The notes below the pieces were generated by a model, which was given only the letters and a program-made list of their open reading frames with translations, was not told the DNA's origin and made no database searches. Positions 21,444 to 32,725 of a DNA stretch of 64,000 nucleotides are shown piece by piece. This DNA is from Tetragonia tetragonoides. Its lineage: Eukaryota; Streptophyta; Magnoliopsida; Caryophyllales; Aizoaceae. Within the stretch, counting starts at the first letter, position 1. The number at the start of each line of letters is the position of its first letter. The stretch is from the NCBI GenBank assembly GCA_038025085.1, contig CM076150.1, positions 2,700,001-2,764,000 of the forward strand. Direction: 5' to 3'. The position numbers were made by a program, and so were the translations under genes.

Positions 21444-22640
21444 TTTTTTTTTGATAAAAACAAGGCATCTAATAAAATTACGTGAGCAAAGTTCTGGGAT
21501 AGGAAACTCCCAAAGAGTCATCAGTTACAAAGTTATTACAAGCCATAGGAGCCGAATTGAAAAGGAGAGTATTAGCATCACAAACAAAGGATTCCATTGC
21601 TAAATGAGCTATAGAATCAGCGACCATGTTGCTCTCCCGCAATGTGAGAGTTTAACTTCTAACAGTCCACCCATAAAGCTTTTACTAGGGGTGAGCGCAG
21701 GCAGGTACCCACCTAAAATTTTGGGATTTGGTATTGAAATTGGTTAGACCAGTTCCTCGAAACTGGGACCCAGTATTGGAATTGGTTGGACCAGTTCCTC
21801 AAAATTGATACCCAGACTTGGAATTGGCAGGTCCAGTTCCAGGACCAGGTACCCATCCCCCTATAAAAGTTCTTTGGATGAATGCAAAAATTATCTAATA
21901 ACTAAGAGTTTACAGTTGTAAAACAGTACATCCTCTTTGAAATCAGTAAAACAATATCAAAACACAGAAATTATAACCTATGTGAAATCAAAAGGTAAGT
22001 TAGCAGTAGCATTAATACTATTGGGACCAATTTTAATACCAATTCGATGTTTGGGAGATACCCAATATTAGTCCTAGCAGGTACCCACTGGGTATTGAGT
22101 TCGGAAAAATAATACCCAAAATTGAAATTGGTTGCAACTAGTTCCGAATTTTGGGACCCAGAATTGGTATTGGCATGAGCAGTTCTAGGTCCAGACCCAC
22201 CAGGTTTAAACCAATTCCAATACCAAAACCAGGTACCCAGGACCTATGCTCACCCCTAGCTTTTATATTCTAGAATGATATGTCTTAAATGATCATGCAA
22301 AACCTCATCATGGTTGATTAATTCCACAACTTTCTTAGAATCTGACTCCACAATCACTTTAAGAAGATTGTTGTGAAGTAATTGTCGAAGACCTTCCTTG
22401 ATGGCCAGCAGCTCTGCCATAACAACATCTCGGGCTCTTACTTTCTTTACAAACCCCGAGACCCATTTCCCATCATGGTCTCTACATGCCCCTGTAATAC
22501 CAGATTCAAGAGTGACTTCCCATTACGATCTCTACATGCCCCTGCAAATACCACCTTCAAAAGTGACTTTGTTAAAGGTAGCATCACAATTCAATTTTAC
22601 TAAGATATCAATCAACCTCTTTTTGTTGATACTGTAAATA
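21444..22640 (-). pseudogene. 3' remnant of an L1-type LINE with RNase H-like (RVT_3) domain, split by a MITE
   Basis: On the minus strand a frame near 22600 reads LVKLNCDATFNKVTFEGG, the typical start of a plant RNase H-like RVT_3 domain. After further decayed sequence, EVLHDHLRHIILEYKS is followed by the hAT MITE (21685-22258) and then, past a small frameshift, by RESNMVADSIAHLAMESF, the usual C-terminal end of such domains. The frame closes at a TAA read from 21480-21478. A T-run on the plus strand at about 21445 corresponds to a poly(A) tail on the minus strand, as expected at a LINE 3' end. The RT part is absent, so this is 5'-truncated. Confidence 0.75.
21685..22258. mobile_element. hAT-type MITE, 574 bp, inserted in the RNase H-like remnant
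   Basis: Both termini are TAGGGGTGAGC (11 bp, perfect inverted repeat). Flanking octamers GCTTTTAC (21677-21684) and GCTTTTAT (22259-22266) match at 7 of 8 positions. The interior is made of repeated units around GAATTGGT, GGACCAGTTCC and GGTACCCA, shared with the 156-bp element at 20497. No transposase is encoded. Confidence 0.9.
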
Positions 22641-22663
22641 GTATATCGATTATTATAATAGTA

Positions 22664-22664
22664 A

Positions 22665-22718
<54 letters not shown>
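22664..22718. repeat. (ATT)n microsatellite
   Basis: About 55 bp of nearly perfect ATT repeat just beyond the RNase H-like remnant. Confidence 0.93.
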
Positions 22719-22721
22719 ATG

Positions 22722-23391
22722 ATGGAAGGCACGTTATCGAAGGCTAATTGAAACTTACGTTTTGAGAACCAAGCTTGTTTACACGGTGTCGAAAACGGCG
22801 GTTCAACTTCGAATTCCGTGTCACCATTATTCACCACAAATTGAAATTCTTGAAAATATTCTAGTGGCGGTGAAGAAAAGACCAAAAAACTAACTTATGG
22901 GTACATTCATTATTTATCAGATTGAGTGGTGAAAGAGAGATCATGGTTATTGTTGTTGTTTTCTTCATTTTCTTCGCTGTTGTTGATTTTTTCATCTTTT
23001 TCTAGATTGTTGTTGTATGGTTGAAGGGGGTTCATGGTTTTTTTGCCCAATCCGAAACTACTGTTAATAAACATCAAAAATACCCAGAAAAAACAAACAG
23101 TTACCCAGATGAAATTATTCCAATTAGACGAAACCCATTTGAGATTTAGGGATTGTAACCCCAAAAAGCAAGAAATCGAAAGGACCCAGATGGAAGTTTT
23201 CCAGATGCAAAAATGAAGTGAAACTCTAACCTCGAAGAAAAACACATGATTCGAACTCAATTTACGATTCACAAACAAAACTCAAGCTAATTAATCCGAA
23301 ATTTTGATTAATGAAACTGAGCATAAATCTGCTGAGGTTGGTGGCTGCCATCTGGTGGTGGGGTGGTATATGTTGTGACGGAAAGAGCCAT
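22722..23391 (-). other. Unrecognised minus-strand segment with coding-like pieces
   Basis: A short ATG frame read from 23391 gives 27 codons beginning MALSVTTYTTPPPDGS. A frame ending at 22910 closes with a Glu/Asn-rich tail (EENEENNNNNHD). A third stretch at about 22885-22750 reads SPPLEYFQEFQFVVNN and PPFSTPCKQAWFSK and is followed by a GTAAGT donor-like site. These could be exons or remnants of a gene divergent from the PCR10-like gene, but no consistent splice model joins them and I recognise no domain. Confidence 0.25.
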
Positions 23392-24511
23392 TGTTGTGGA
23401 GAGAGAGAGCTCAAGGAAATTGAAAGAAGATATTGTTTGGTTATAGGTATGGGTCTGTACTGATCGAAGATAGGAGATGGGAGATGGGACTGGGAACGCG
23501 TGCTAATTAGGAGATGGGAGATGGGAACAGTCACTGTATACCATGAATCAATATTGTAAACAGATGGATTTGCACGAAATCAACAGAGTAATAAATAAAA
23601 AAGGAAAAAAAAAAGTCAATTTTCATTAAGTCAAACACGTGCTCTGCACATGAGGGTAAAACGGTCCTAAAAAATTTTCAATTGCCCGGAAAGTAATGCT
23701 TGGGGAGAAAACCACGGCTTTTTAATTTAATTTGGGGGTTCTTGACAAACTTCATCTTTTCTGACTGTTCTTATCAAAATGTGTAAATATCTTGCGGGTT
23801 TTGGCCAAATTTGAGAAACTAAGCTGATTTCCTTCCGTTCACCAAATTCGCAATCAGGAGCTATTATCCCCAATCAAACTTCGACCCCAAAAAGGAAGAA
23901 AAAAAAATCCCAATTCACCAAATTTCTGGGTGCCTATGATCTCTTCATCATCACATAGTTCTTCGAGATTTGTTTGCGCTCTTCAGGTATTATTCTTTTT
24001 TATTTTAATTTTGCTATACTAAATTGAATTTAGCATCCCATCACACTCAAAGCTGCAATGCAATTCACCGACCAGAATCATTATCTTAGGATTATATTTC
24101 AATTTTCAAACGTAATTCTGGCCGGAATTAATCTGAGCTTCATTTTAGTTTTTTTTAGATAATGGGTGTCCAAGCTTTGATTGAATCTGATTCTGAGCTT
24201 CATTATTTTTGATATTGCGCAATTGTTTGATTTTAATTGATAGAATAAATTTAGTACATAGTTGTACCAGTAACTAAAATTAGCCAGGTTGAAAATGGTT
24301 AATTTCATTTTTTATGGAGCTTTCATGTGGAACAATATTTTGGGTTTTTGTTGTAATGTTGTTTCTTCTCATTTTCTGTTTGGCAGAAGGTTTTTGGGTT
24401 TTTGTTGTTATGTGATCATATGAATGTTTTTGTCTAATGGGTTTAATACAGCTGATTGCAAGGGAATATTTGGCATTGTTTTGATATTTATTCTGTGTGT
24501 TAACAGTGGAC

Positions 24512-27500
24512 ATGAAAGGACTAGGGAGCTATGTGCCACCTCCTTATATTCCCTTGGGGCAGTCAGACCGAGAACCCGAAGTTGCAGCTGCCAATAATGA
24601 GCAAGGTCCTGCTTCTAGGAGCGATGTTCCAGTGCAATGGTCTTCTGGAATCTGCGCTTGTTGCGATGATATGCCGAGCTGTATGCTACTATCTGACTTG
24701 TGACCCTTGATTTTAGCAGAAGGTGCATTTTGAGCATTTTAAGATGATATTTAAAAATGAACCATTATCTTTTGCATTTTATTCATGCAAAGAAAGAGAA
24801 ATGAGCCATTATCTTACTTTGTAGTTTGTAAATATCTGGTTTTGCTGAATCCAAGGAAGCAATTCTAAGAGAAATGTGACATTTTGCTGTTGAAATTTCA
24901 TTTGTCACTTCCTTTCTTCAAATTAATTCGTCATTCTTTGGTTTGTCGAAACTCCAAATTGTGTGACAATGTACATTTACTGCTAGTTGAAATGTTTTTG
25001 CATGATAACTTAGCTGTAATTCATCTTGAAGAACATTTTTCCAACAGAAAGGCATGGTTTCGTATCTACATTGCTAGTTGTCCAACTATTTTCGTGCAAC
25101 AAAATTATGGAGTGAGTTCTTTTGATGATTATTAGTTGGCTACCGTAGTCATTGTGTATCTTAAAAGATTATCTAATGTCTAATGAACCTAGTTCGTTGG
25201 CTTGTTTGTTATCCTGATATCTAATTCTAGTTTGTGACATGTTTCTGCAGGTTGTATAGGCCTCTTCTGTCCCTGCTACCTCTTTGCTAAGAATGCAAAG
25301 TTTCTGGGTTCTGGAACTATCGTTGGACCCTGCATGACACATTTTGTGCTATGGGCGATTGTCAATAGTGTTTGCTGCTTGTTAACCGATGGCATACTTC
25401 TGGGGTTGCCGGGATGTTTAATTTCCTGTTATGCTTGTAACTATCGCAAGACTTTAAGGTCGAAGTATAATCTACAGGTATGTCTTCTCAATTGCGTAAG
25501 CTTTCGTGGTGGTTATTTCCATGTAATTAGCAGGCTGATTATATATAAACGTTTTCCCTCCCTCTTCAACAAAGTTGCCTATTGATGTTTCTATGTCAAC
25601 TGATTAGGGTATGTACTGTCTTGGCACTCACATGTCAAGTTATAATCATGTCGTTGTTTATTACTCTCATGTGAGGGAGGTTTAAGGGTTAAGGAAGAAG
25701 TTAAGGAAATGTATTGTCTGTAAACTGCACAAATGAGAAACTCTGTTACTTTCAGGCTCACATTTTGACTTGGTTGGTTTTCTCATGGTAAAGTTTTAAT
25801 GGAAGGAATAGAGTGAGGGCAGAAAAGGATTGTAACCTTGGATGTTGATTTGTTTGTGTCTGTTTCTTGGGGGAGGGAGGAGTGTATTTATAATTCCTCA
25901 ATATTTATCTTCTCTCTGAAGCATGCCTTCTAATTTTCATTGTATTAGCATATCAGATCATACCATTACCCTGGTGCCTCTGATGAGGATCATGCATAAG
26001 ATAGGTTGTACTCCACTACTCCTTGTAGTTACAGGCTTACAGTTAGATTGTCTCTGTAAATCCTTAATCTGAAATACATTGATTGTCTGCAACAAAACAA
26101 ATAAGATGCCGAGAATCACTTAGTGAGTCATTTTGGTTCATTCAGTCCATCGTAAACCAAAGTTGGTTCTTTATTTTTCGTCAATTACGCTTGAGAGATT
26201 AGCTAATAAGGAGGTTTATGCACCACCTAAGAATTTCATAGATAGATGATGATGTTTAGGAGGCATTTACTTGTTTGTCTAGGTGAATCAGGGATGTGTG
26301 GAAGGATATTCTTAATTCTTGTCAGGGTTATGATTCATATGGTTATCATTTTTGAATAATTTTTGTTTTGAACTAAATGGGAGTTTGGATGAACTGCTTC
26401 CGAGTACACACGTGAAAGGAAGGGGACGGAATCAATGAGAAATGTAGGACCTACATGCCGCTCTAGGAAGCCTCTCCGCGGTTCATAACTATCATATTAT
26501 TAGGACATTTGGTAAATTTCTTCGAAAAGTAAAATAGGATTGTTCATTTAAAAAAACGTACTTTGTTTTGTAATCTGATATGGGATTATTTGAGATTATC
26601 AACTTTATATGCCATTTTTGGAGAAGGCTGTTTGGTGTTTATTTGGAGTCTTGGGTGTGTTCATGGCCCCGTCTCTGTCCAGTGTTTTGGAGTTTCCGTA
26701 GATGTGTTTTGTGGGTTATAGTGGGGACTGGGGAGAAGGAGAAGAAGATGTTGTTTCCCAATGCTTCGTTGGCTGTATTATGGTGTATCTGGTTAGAAAG
26801 GGATGCACCGGTTTTCCATACCCATTGATCTGCTTTAGGAGAGGGTTACTTATCTAGCTTCTCTATGCTGTACGGTGGCCGGTGTCCTTAGGAGCTATTC
26901 TGTGAAGGAACTTGCCAACTTGTAATTAGCTTCCTCATAGTGGATACCTTCCCCTCTTATGCTCTACCCCTGATTTCAGTTGATAAATTCTTGTTTCTTC
27001 TCTAAAAACTTCAGGATAATTTGGCTGTCAATAATCCGAAGTTTGGCCCGTCCGCCGCGAATAATCCCAAGTTTGCTTTCAGCCGCAAATAATTCGAAGT
27101 TCGGTCTCATCCGCCCAAAACGCTTTAAATGAGGACGGAGTTAGATTTCTGTTAACCACCGTTAACTGTTGTTACTAATTGCACCCAAAACTCAGTTTTT
27201 TCATCCTCTCTTCCTCCCCTTCATCTTCAACCTTCTTCATCTTCAATCTCATTCATCTTCAACCTTTTATCTCTCTCACACACACATACTTAAACCTCCA
27301 ACCACCATTATCACCCCCAATTTCATGTTAAATTGACTAAATTAAAGATATCATCTCACTCCATATTCTCTCTCTTTTCCCAAACCCCAAATCTCACCCA
27401 AGTCCCCAATTCATTTTACACCCTTCCTTTTCAACAAGCACAAAAATTCCCAACTTGATGAGTAACAATATCGATATTATGCAAGGAGTATCAATAATTT

Positions 27501-30500
27501 ATAAAACCAAAACAAGAACTTTCATTGGTTGATACAAACCGGATCCCAAAACTTCGAAGCCATTGTCTTCTGTAGTATAACCAGCTCAACAAGATCAAAT
27601 TTTTCTCAATGTGCCAATAGAACAAGAACCCATTACGTACATAGTTAGCAATAATTAATACAATAATAACTAAGAATAGCAACCTAGAAGCTAAAAGCCC
27701 TTCAATTTCCCATTACCACAACAATAACAAACAAAATCAAGGTATCACAAAACACACTTAAAAACTCATGTCATAATTTATAACCAAACACAAAACGTGC
27801 AAAGATTGAGAACAGAAACTCAATAAACAATGGCGGACGGACACTTCTTCAAGGGGGTTCCAGGGAATCCACTTGGATGAAAAAAATGCTCCATATTAGT
27901 TTGTTTGTTTTTTTGTGCTTGTTGAAATAGAAGGGTGTGAAATTGAATTCTGGACTTTGGTGAGATTTGGGGTTTGGGGAAGAGAGAGAATTTAAGTTTG
28001 GGTGGGTTGATATATTTAATTTAGTCAAGTTGACATGAAATTTGGGGGTGACAATGGTGGTTGGAGTTTTAAGTATGTGTATGTGTGAGGGAGATAAGAG
28101 GTTGAAGATGAATGAGATTGAAGAGGAAGGGGATGGAGAGAGGATGAAAAAATGGGTTCTGGGTCCAATTAGTAACGGCAGTTAACGATGGTTAACGGAA
28201 GTCTAGCTCCATCTTCGTTTAAAGTGTTTTGGGCGGGTGAGTCCGAACTTCGGATTATTTGGGAGTGAAAGCAAACTTGGGATTATTCACGGCGGACGGG
28301 CTAAACTTCAGATTATTGGCAGCCAATTTTCCAAAATATTATGCCATTTGTGGAATTCCTTCTCTCTCAGAAAGCTATGGTTAGTTGTTATCCTGTTACC
28401 ATCACATATTAAAGATAGTCATCAAACAATTCCACACCTGTAAGGGCCGTAAGTCCATAACCCATTTTTCTTTGAATGAAGTTGTCTGCTAGAATTCGGA
28501 CTCAGTTGTCAGTTTGGTCCATGCCAACGGTGGTTATTTCCTTCCGAGAAACTTACGATCTCAGCATCTCTTTTGTTGGAAACCTAAACTAGAAGACAAA
28601 TAGTTGGCACATTAAATGGACATGAATACTTGGATTTGGTGATCATATATACAAAGTATGGGGAATTTTTTGATGCAGCTATGTTTTGCGCTTCTAAAGA
28701 TCTCAACACTTTTGGTTAGTTGTCAGATTTTACACAGTAGAAGCAGTCCAACAATTCTCTGTTGCGTGAAAAGCCTGAAATTGGGCCTCCAGTGAATGCG
28801 GTTGAAATTTTCACATTCATTTTGGAAAATCGTTTGTTAGCCTCCTACGTGGAAGAAGTCTTGTCTACAAATCTAAATTTGTATAACCCCACAAGCATAC
28901 CAAGGGCACTCCCAAGTGTCATACTCCAAACGCTTGCCCAATAGGAAGAAGTTGATCCCCTTCCACATTCACCTCATACAAGTTACTCATCGAAAAATTC
29001 ACTTTGAAACTTGAGACTAGCTGAAAACACCTAAAATGTTTCTCCAAACTTTACAAAAACCAAAATCATTATAGCTGAAAATGGTAGTACGTCAACATAA
29101 TTGGAATTGCTGAATGATAGTATCCCAACAGGGATCCCCATTCCAAAAGGTTACTAGGCTGGCTGTTAGGTCCAACATTGTGAGCCATTGCTATGGTGCC
29201 GTTAGATTCACTACTTCAGCACTGTTATCGGACATTGCAGGTTATCAGTAGCAAATTGCAGTTTCTAAAATTAAAGCTGTCTTCTTTCCTTTCCTAAGGC
29301 TATCAATGACTTCATTTGCAATAAGAATTTCATCCATTATCTACTTACAACCAACAAATGATGAATCCGGAATGCCAGTCACCTTTTCAATTACTGTAGC
29401 TAATATGTTAACCAAGTTTTGGCTATAGTTTTATAAGATCAGTGATCAGACTTAAAGACGTAAACTCTTACAATTCGACAAGGAGGTGACCTTAATAGCC
29501 AAGTGATGAAGGTATTATTCAAGTCTTGAGGAGCTTACCATGAAGATGGAGCTGTTTCATGAAATACATTACGAGCTCCAAGCCTTCTGAGTGAATGTGA
29601 AGTGAAGTCGTCTCACCCTGGGGCTTTGTTTCCTAATGTCCCATATGTATGAAGGAGTGAAGACTAGGGTCAACTATAGGTGGGGCTACTGAGCATTTTT
29701 CTATGGATATTGGGTTACATCAGGGTTCATCGTTGAGCCTCTTTTTTTGCAACAGTTATGGATGAGCTCAGAAGACTATTCAAGAGGATGTGAACCCTGA
29801 GGGGGTAGCTCAGTTGGTAAGACCTCTGAGATCTATTCCAGAGGTTCCAGGTTCGAGTCCCCTCAGGGCCACTGGAGGTTTTCCTGGTCGTTAGCTTCAG
29901 GGCCCATGGGATTAGTCAAGCGAAGCTTGGATACCCATGTTATCTAAAAAAAAAAAAAATCTATTCAAAAGGATGTGCCCTGGTACATGTTATTTGCTGA
30001 CGACATTGTTTTGATAGATGAGACAAGAGAAGGTGTTAATGGCGAAATACACTAGCTGACTAGAGCAAAGGGCTTTAAGTTGAGCCAGACAAAGGACTGC
30101 AACTTCACGAGAGGTAGGGTTACCTCAGATTTGGAAATCAAGATTGGTACTGAAATTCTACCGAAGAGGGATTGTTTCAAGTATCTTGGTTTAAATTATC
30201 CAAGGCAACAACGAGATTGGATCACAACGTGATCCATTATATCAAGGCTGGGTGGCTAAAGTGGAGGAGTGCGACAGGAGTTCTATCTGACAGGAAAATT
30301 CCACTCAAATTGAAAGGTAAATTCTATTGTACAACCATTAGGCCAGTTATGCTATATGGGTAGAGTGTTGGCCGGTGCAACAGATGCGGGTGGCCGAGAT
30401 GAGGATCTTCGTTGGATGTGCAACTTTACAAAAAGAGACAATATTAGGAATGAAGTGATAAGAGGCAAGGTGGGAGTGAACGACATTGACAACAAGATGC

Positions 30501-32725
30501 GAGAGACGAGGCTCAGCCGCTCAGGTGGTTTGGGCATGTTAGGAGGAGACATCAACCCGGTGAGAAGGTGAGAAGCTGTGAAGAAGAGGGCGCCTGAAGA
30601 AGAGTTGGGGAGAGGTAATCAGACAGGATTTGACTCTTCTAGAACTTACTGAGGACTTAGCCCTATAGGAAAATTTGGCGTAACACGGATCCTCGATAGA
30701 TTGTGGGTTTTGCATTGTGTAGGAACTAGAGCTTGCCGCATTTTTTTTCTAACTTGTAGTTGTCTTCTTATTTTTAGCATATTCTGTTAGTATCCTTTGT
30801 TTTGGTGTGGCTTTGCTTTCTATCCCTCACCCTATTGCTTATTAGGTATTTCTTTCTTCATTGCATGCACTCTTCTATTGCCCCAAATAAAAAAAAAATA
30901 CTATTTATGCAAATGTTTGCCCAAAAAAAAGGTTTTTGTGGGCCTTTCGGAAACAGTCTCTCTACTAGGCGACTATTTAGGGGTAAGGGGTAAGGCTGTG
31001 TACACGGAAACAACCTCTCTGGGAGACTATGTTCTCATAGGGGTAAGGCTGCGTACAACCGACCTCCCCTTACCCTACCTAGGCGGGAGCCTCTTTGAAG
31101 GCACTGGGGTAATGTTAATGGGAAAGGCTGTGTACATCTGGACCTCCCTGGACCCCACCCTAGGAGGGATTACTGTTGTACCTCCTCCTCTATATAAGGG
31201 ATTTCCTATAACCTCATGTAAGCTTGCTCTAGTCAAGGACACACAAGACCGCCCATAACAGGTGTTTCCTATTTCTCATCTTCGGATTGCTTTAGCAGCC
31301 CAGTTTCTACGTTCTATAACTTCTCTGCAACATCATGTGGCAGATATTTTTTTGTTTGCATCATGCTTACTTGCTTAGGCCTCATTTACTTGCTTGCAAT
31401 CAACTGTAATGCAATGCAATCATTTTGTAGAGTAAATGTGGGGTGAAAAATGAAGGAGTTGGAGGAGAGGGATAGGAAAAGTGGGGTTGATTGCATCATC
31501 CAATGTAATCACAATTGCTCAACTTTTCCCATGTAATGTTGAATTGTTGATTACTTTGAATGAGGTAATCAACCTCACTTTTCCCATCTCCTTCCCCCCC
31601 TTCCTTCATTTTCCACCTCACATCTACCCTATTAAATGATTGCATTGCAAACATTTGATTGCAAGCTAGTAAACACCACCTTAGTGTTAGGAGATTCTTC
31701 AAATGAGCCGATTTTTCCCTTTCTTTTTCAACCTCTGAATCTTCAGAAATTCTGTGTTACAGAAACCACAAATGAAATATATTAAGCCTTTCGTACAACT
31801 CCTCCACTTGCTGTTGAACCTTGTTGCTATAATCCAACATCTAGCAACCATCTTCACTTATCTTGATTCCTAAAAGAAGCCCAGCCTACCCTGGGATAAC
31901 CAATCATTAAAGACCCTGAATGGCTAGGACTCGAGTTTAGATGCTCCTCTAAATTAAGAAGCAGGTGGTGAGTAAAAAGTTTCTTCAATCCCCATAATTT
32001 CACCTTTGGCCAAAGAATATTGGATCCCTCAGCCATCACTTATCAACATTGTATTAGGTTTAGTCAGTTGAGCCCCAATATGATGGAACTGAGTAAATTT
32101 GCGACCCCCAATAGCCACATCAATGAGGCCCAGGTCCATAATGAAGTGATTAAAACTCTGCATTGAGATGTCTCAGGTCATCACAAAACCAAGTATTGGT
32201 TGCTATGTTAGTTTTATGGTTGCAGAAGGATGTTATGGTTCGCAAGATTTGCTCTATTCGACCTCGTCTTATAGCCTTTCATGGTATAGCTTTTGTCCCT
32301 GCAACTTAGTCCTACTCAAATGCATAACAGCCTGGGAATAGAGTTTAAGAAATAGCTCGAGAATTCAATGAGAGAGAACTCGGGAATTCAATGAAAGAGC
32401 CTTCTGTGGGTTGGGGGGTGGTAGAAAAATATTATGTCAGGACGTACCCTGTGGTGATTTTTCATATCAGTCAAAGTTATTTGTCATGCTATTATATATC
32501 CCTATATTTTGTTCACATTGGTGATTTGATACCGGCTTGACAATAACATTTCAGGAGGCACCGTGTGGAGATTTTGTGACTCACTTTTGCTGTCATCTAT
32601 GCGCAACATGTCAAGAATACAGGGAAATATGTGAGCGGTCTGGAGATCCTAACTACGATGATCTTCAACTACCTGTAGTCACAGCTCCACCCATCCAGAA
32701 AATGGAACCGGCCCAAGGAGAATGA
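24512..32725 (+). CDS. PCR10-like: PLAC8-family membrane protein, PLANT CADMIUM RESISTANCE 10-like
   Basis: Three coding exons, 24512-24680, 25251-25477 and 32555-32725, join in phase to 188 aa. An upstream non-coding exon probably ends at the donor at 23986/23987, with acceptor at 24506/24507. The PLAC8 hallmark CCxxxxCPC appears as CCIGLFCPC at residues 57-65, created across the exon 1/2 junction. A hydrophobic Cys-rich region follows (about 75-125) and then the conserved HFCCHLCATCQEYRE. The start MKGLGSYVPPPYIPLGQSD matches what I recall of Arabidopsis PCR10 closely. PLAC8/PCR/CNR proteins are small plasma-membrane proteins linked to metal transport or organ size; the role of this subfamily is not established from sequence. 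The last intron (25478-32554) is 7.1 kb and holds an L1 tail, a long-TIR element, an RTE copy with a SINE, a Tourist-like MITE and an L1 endonuclease relic. The reading frame is intact. Confidence 0.9.
26580..27004 (+). pseudogene. L1-type LINE 3' coding remnant in PCR10-like intron
   Basis: The frame includes EKKMLFPNASLAVLWCIWLERD, resembling the region after the zf-RVT domain where plant L1 proteins read W.IW.ERN. It has no RT motifs and is directly bordered on the right by the long-TIR element at 27014. Decayed and short, so the assignment rests on one motif. Confidence 0.45.
27014..28332. mobile_element. Long terminal-inverted-repeat element (MULE-like fold-back) in PCR10-like intron
   Basis: Left end GGATAATTTGGCTGTCAATAA and right end (reverse complement) GGAAAATTGGCTGCCAATAA start inverted repeats that stay alignable for about 430 bp: left arm 27014 to about 27445, right arm about 27907 to 28332. 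Inside the arms, matching pieces include TTAACCACCGTTAAC, CTCACACACACATACTTAA and CAACAAGCACAAAAA with their complements. Flanking 9-mers AAAACTTCA (27005-27013) and AAAATATTA (28333-28341) agree at 6 of 9, compatible with a decayed Mutator-type 9-bp duplication. The 460-bp centre has no recognised transposase. The opposite-strand frame at 27491-27682 has no known domain. Confidence 0.75.
28342..29645. other. PCR10-like intron sequence, unidentified
   Basis: No gene or clear transposon end was recognised. Short frames such as the one at 28762-28944 are unconvincing. Confidence 0.4.
29646..31179 (+). mobile_element. 5'-truncated RTE LINE copy, split by a SINE
   Basis: Homology to the full-length RTE starts at ATGTATGAAGGAGTGA (copy-one position about 19004) and runs to the 3' UTR, ending near TTACTGTTGT without a long TTG tail. 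Visible coding includes [19 protein letters not shown] sequence at about 29990, [22 protein letters not shown] at about 30250, and [21 protein letters not shown] at about 30450, with several frame breaks. The 3' UTR is longer than in the first copy: a module around GGTAAGGCTG(T/C)GTAC is present three times at about 30985, 31042 and 31125. No target duplication was found. It lies in sense orientation in the PCR10-like intron. Confidence 0.88.
29793..29960 (+). mobile_element. tRNA-derived SINE, 168 bp, nested in the RTE copy
   Basis: Box A-like TAGCTCAGTTGG lies at 29806-29817 and box B GGTTCGAGTCC at 29850-29860, the spacing of an RNA polymerase III internal promoter. A tRNA-unrelated body follows and the element ends in a poly(A) tail plus T. 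Flanks are CTATTCAAGAGGATGTG (29776-29792) and CTATTCAAAAGGATGTG (29961-29977), a 17-bp target duplication with one mismatch. The flanks are RTE coding sequence, so the SINE inserted after the RTE copy. It is not a functional tRNA gene. SINEs of this type borrow LINE enzymes for mobility. Confidence 0.93.
31378..31680. mobile_element. Tourist-like MITE, 303 bp, TTA duplication
   Basis: Left end GGCCTCATTTACTTGCTTGCAATCAA pairs with a right end whose reverse complement begins GGTGGTGTTTACTAGCTTGC. The element is flanked by TTA at 31375-31377 and 31681-31683, as expected for PIF/Harbinger-derived elements. Both halves carry AATGCAATGCAATCATTT-like sequence in opposite orientation. It lies in the PCR10-like intron. 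Confidence 0.82.
31850..32210 (-). pseudogene. L1 endonuclease-domain relic in PCR10-like intron
   Basis: On the minus strand, frames read FNHFIMDLGLIDVAIGGRKF near 32130 and, after frame breaks, PFRVFNDWLSQGRLGFF near 31900. These match the late endonuclease part of plant L1 ORF2, where FN.FI...LIDI...GR.FTW is followed by PFR.FN.W. No ends or poly(A) tail were found. Confidence 0.6.

Noticed and set aside
29793..29870. tRNA-like sequence with A and B boxes
   Set aside because: Followed by an unrelated body, poly(A) and a target duplication, so it is a SINE head and not a tRNA gene.
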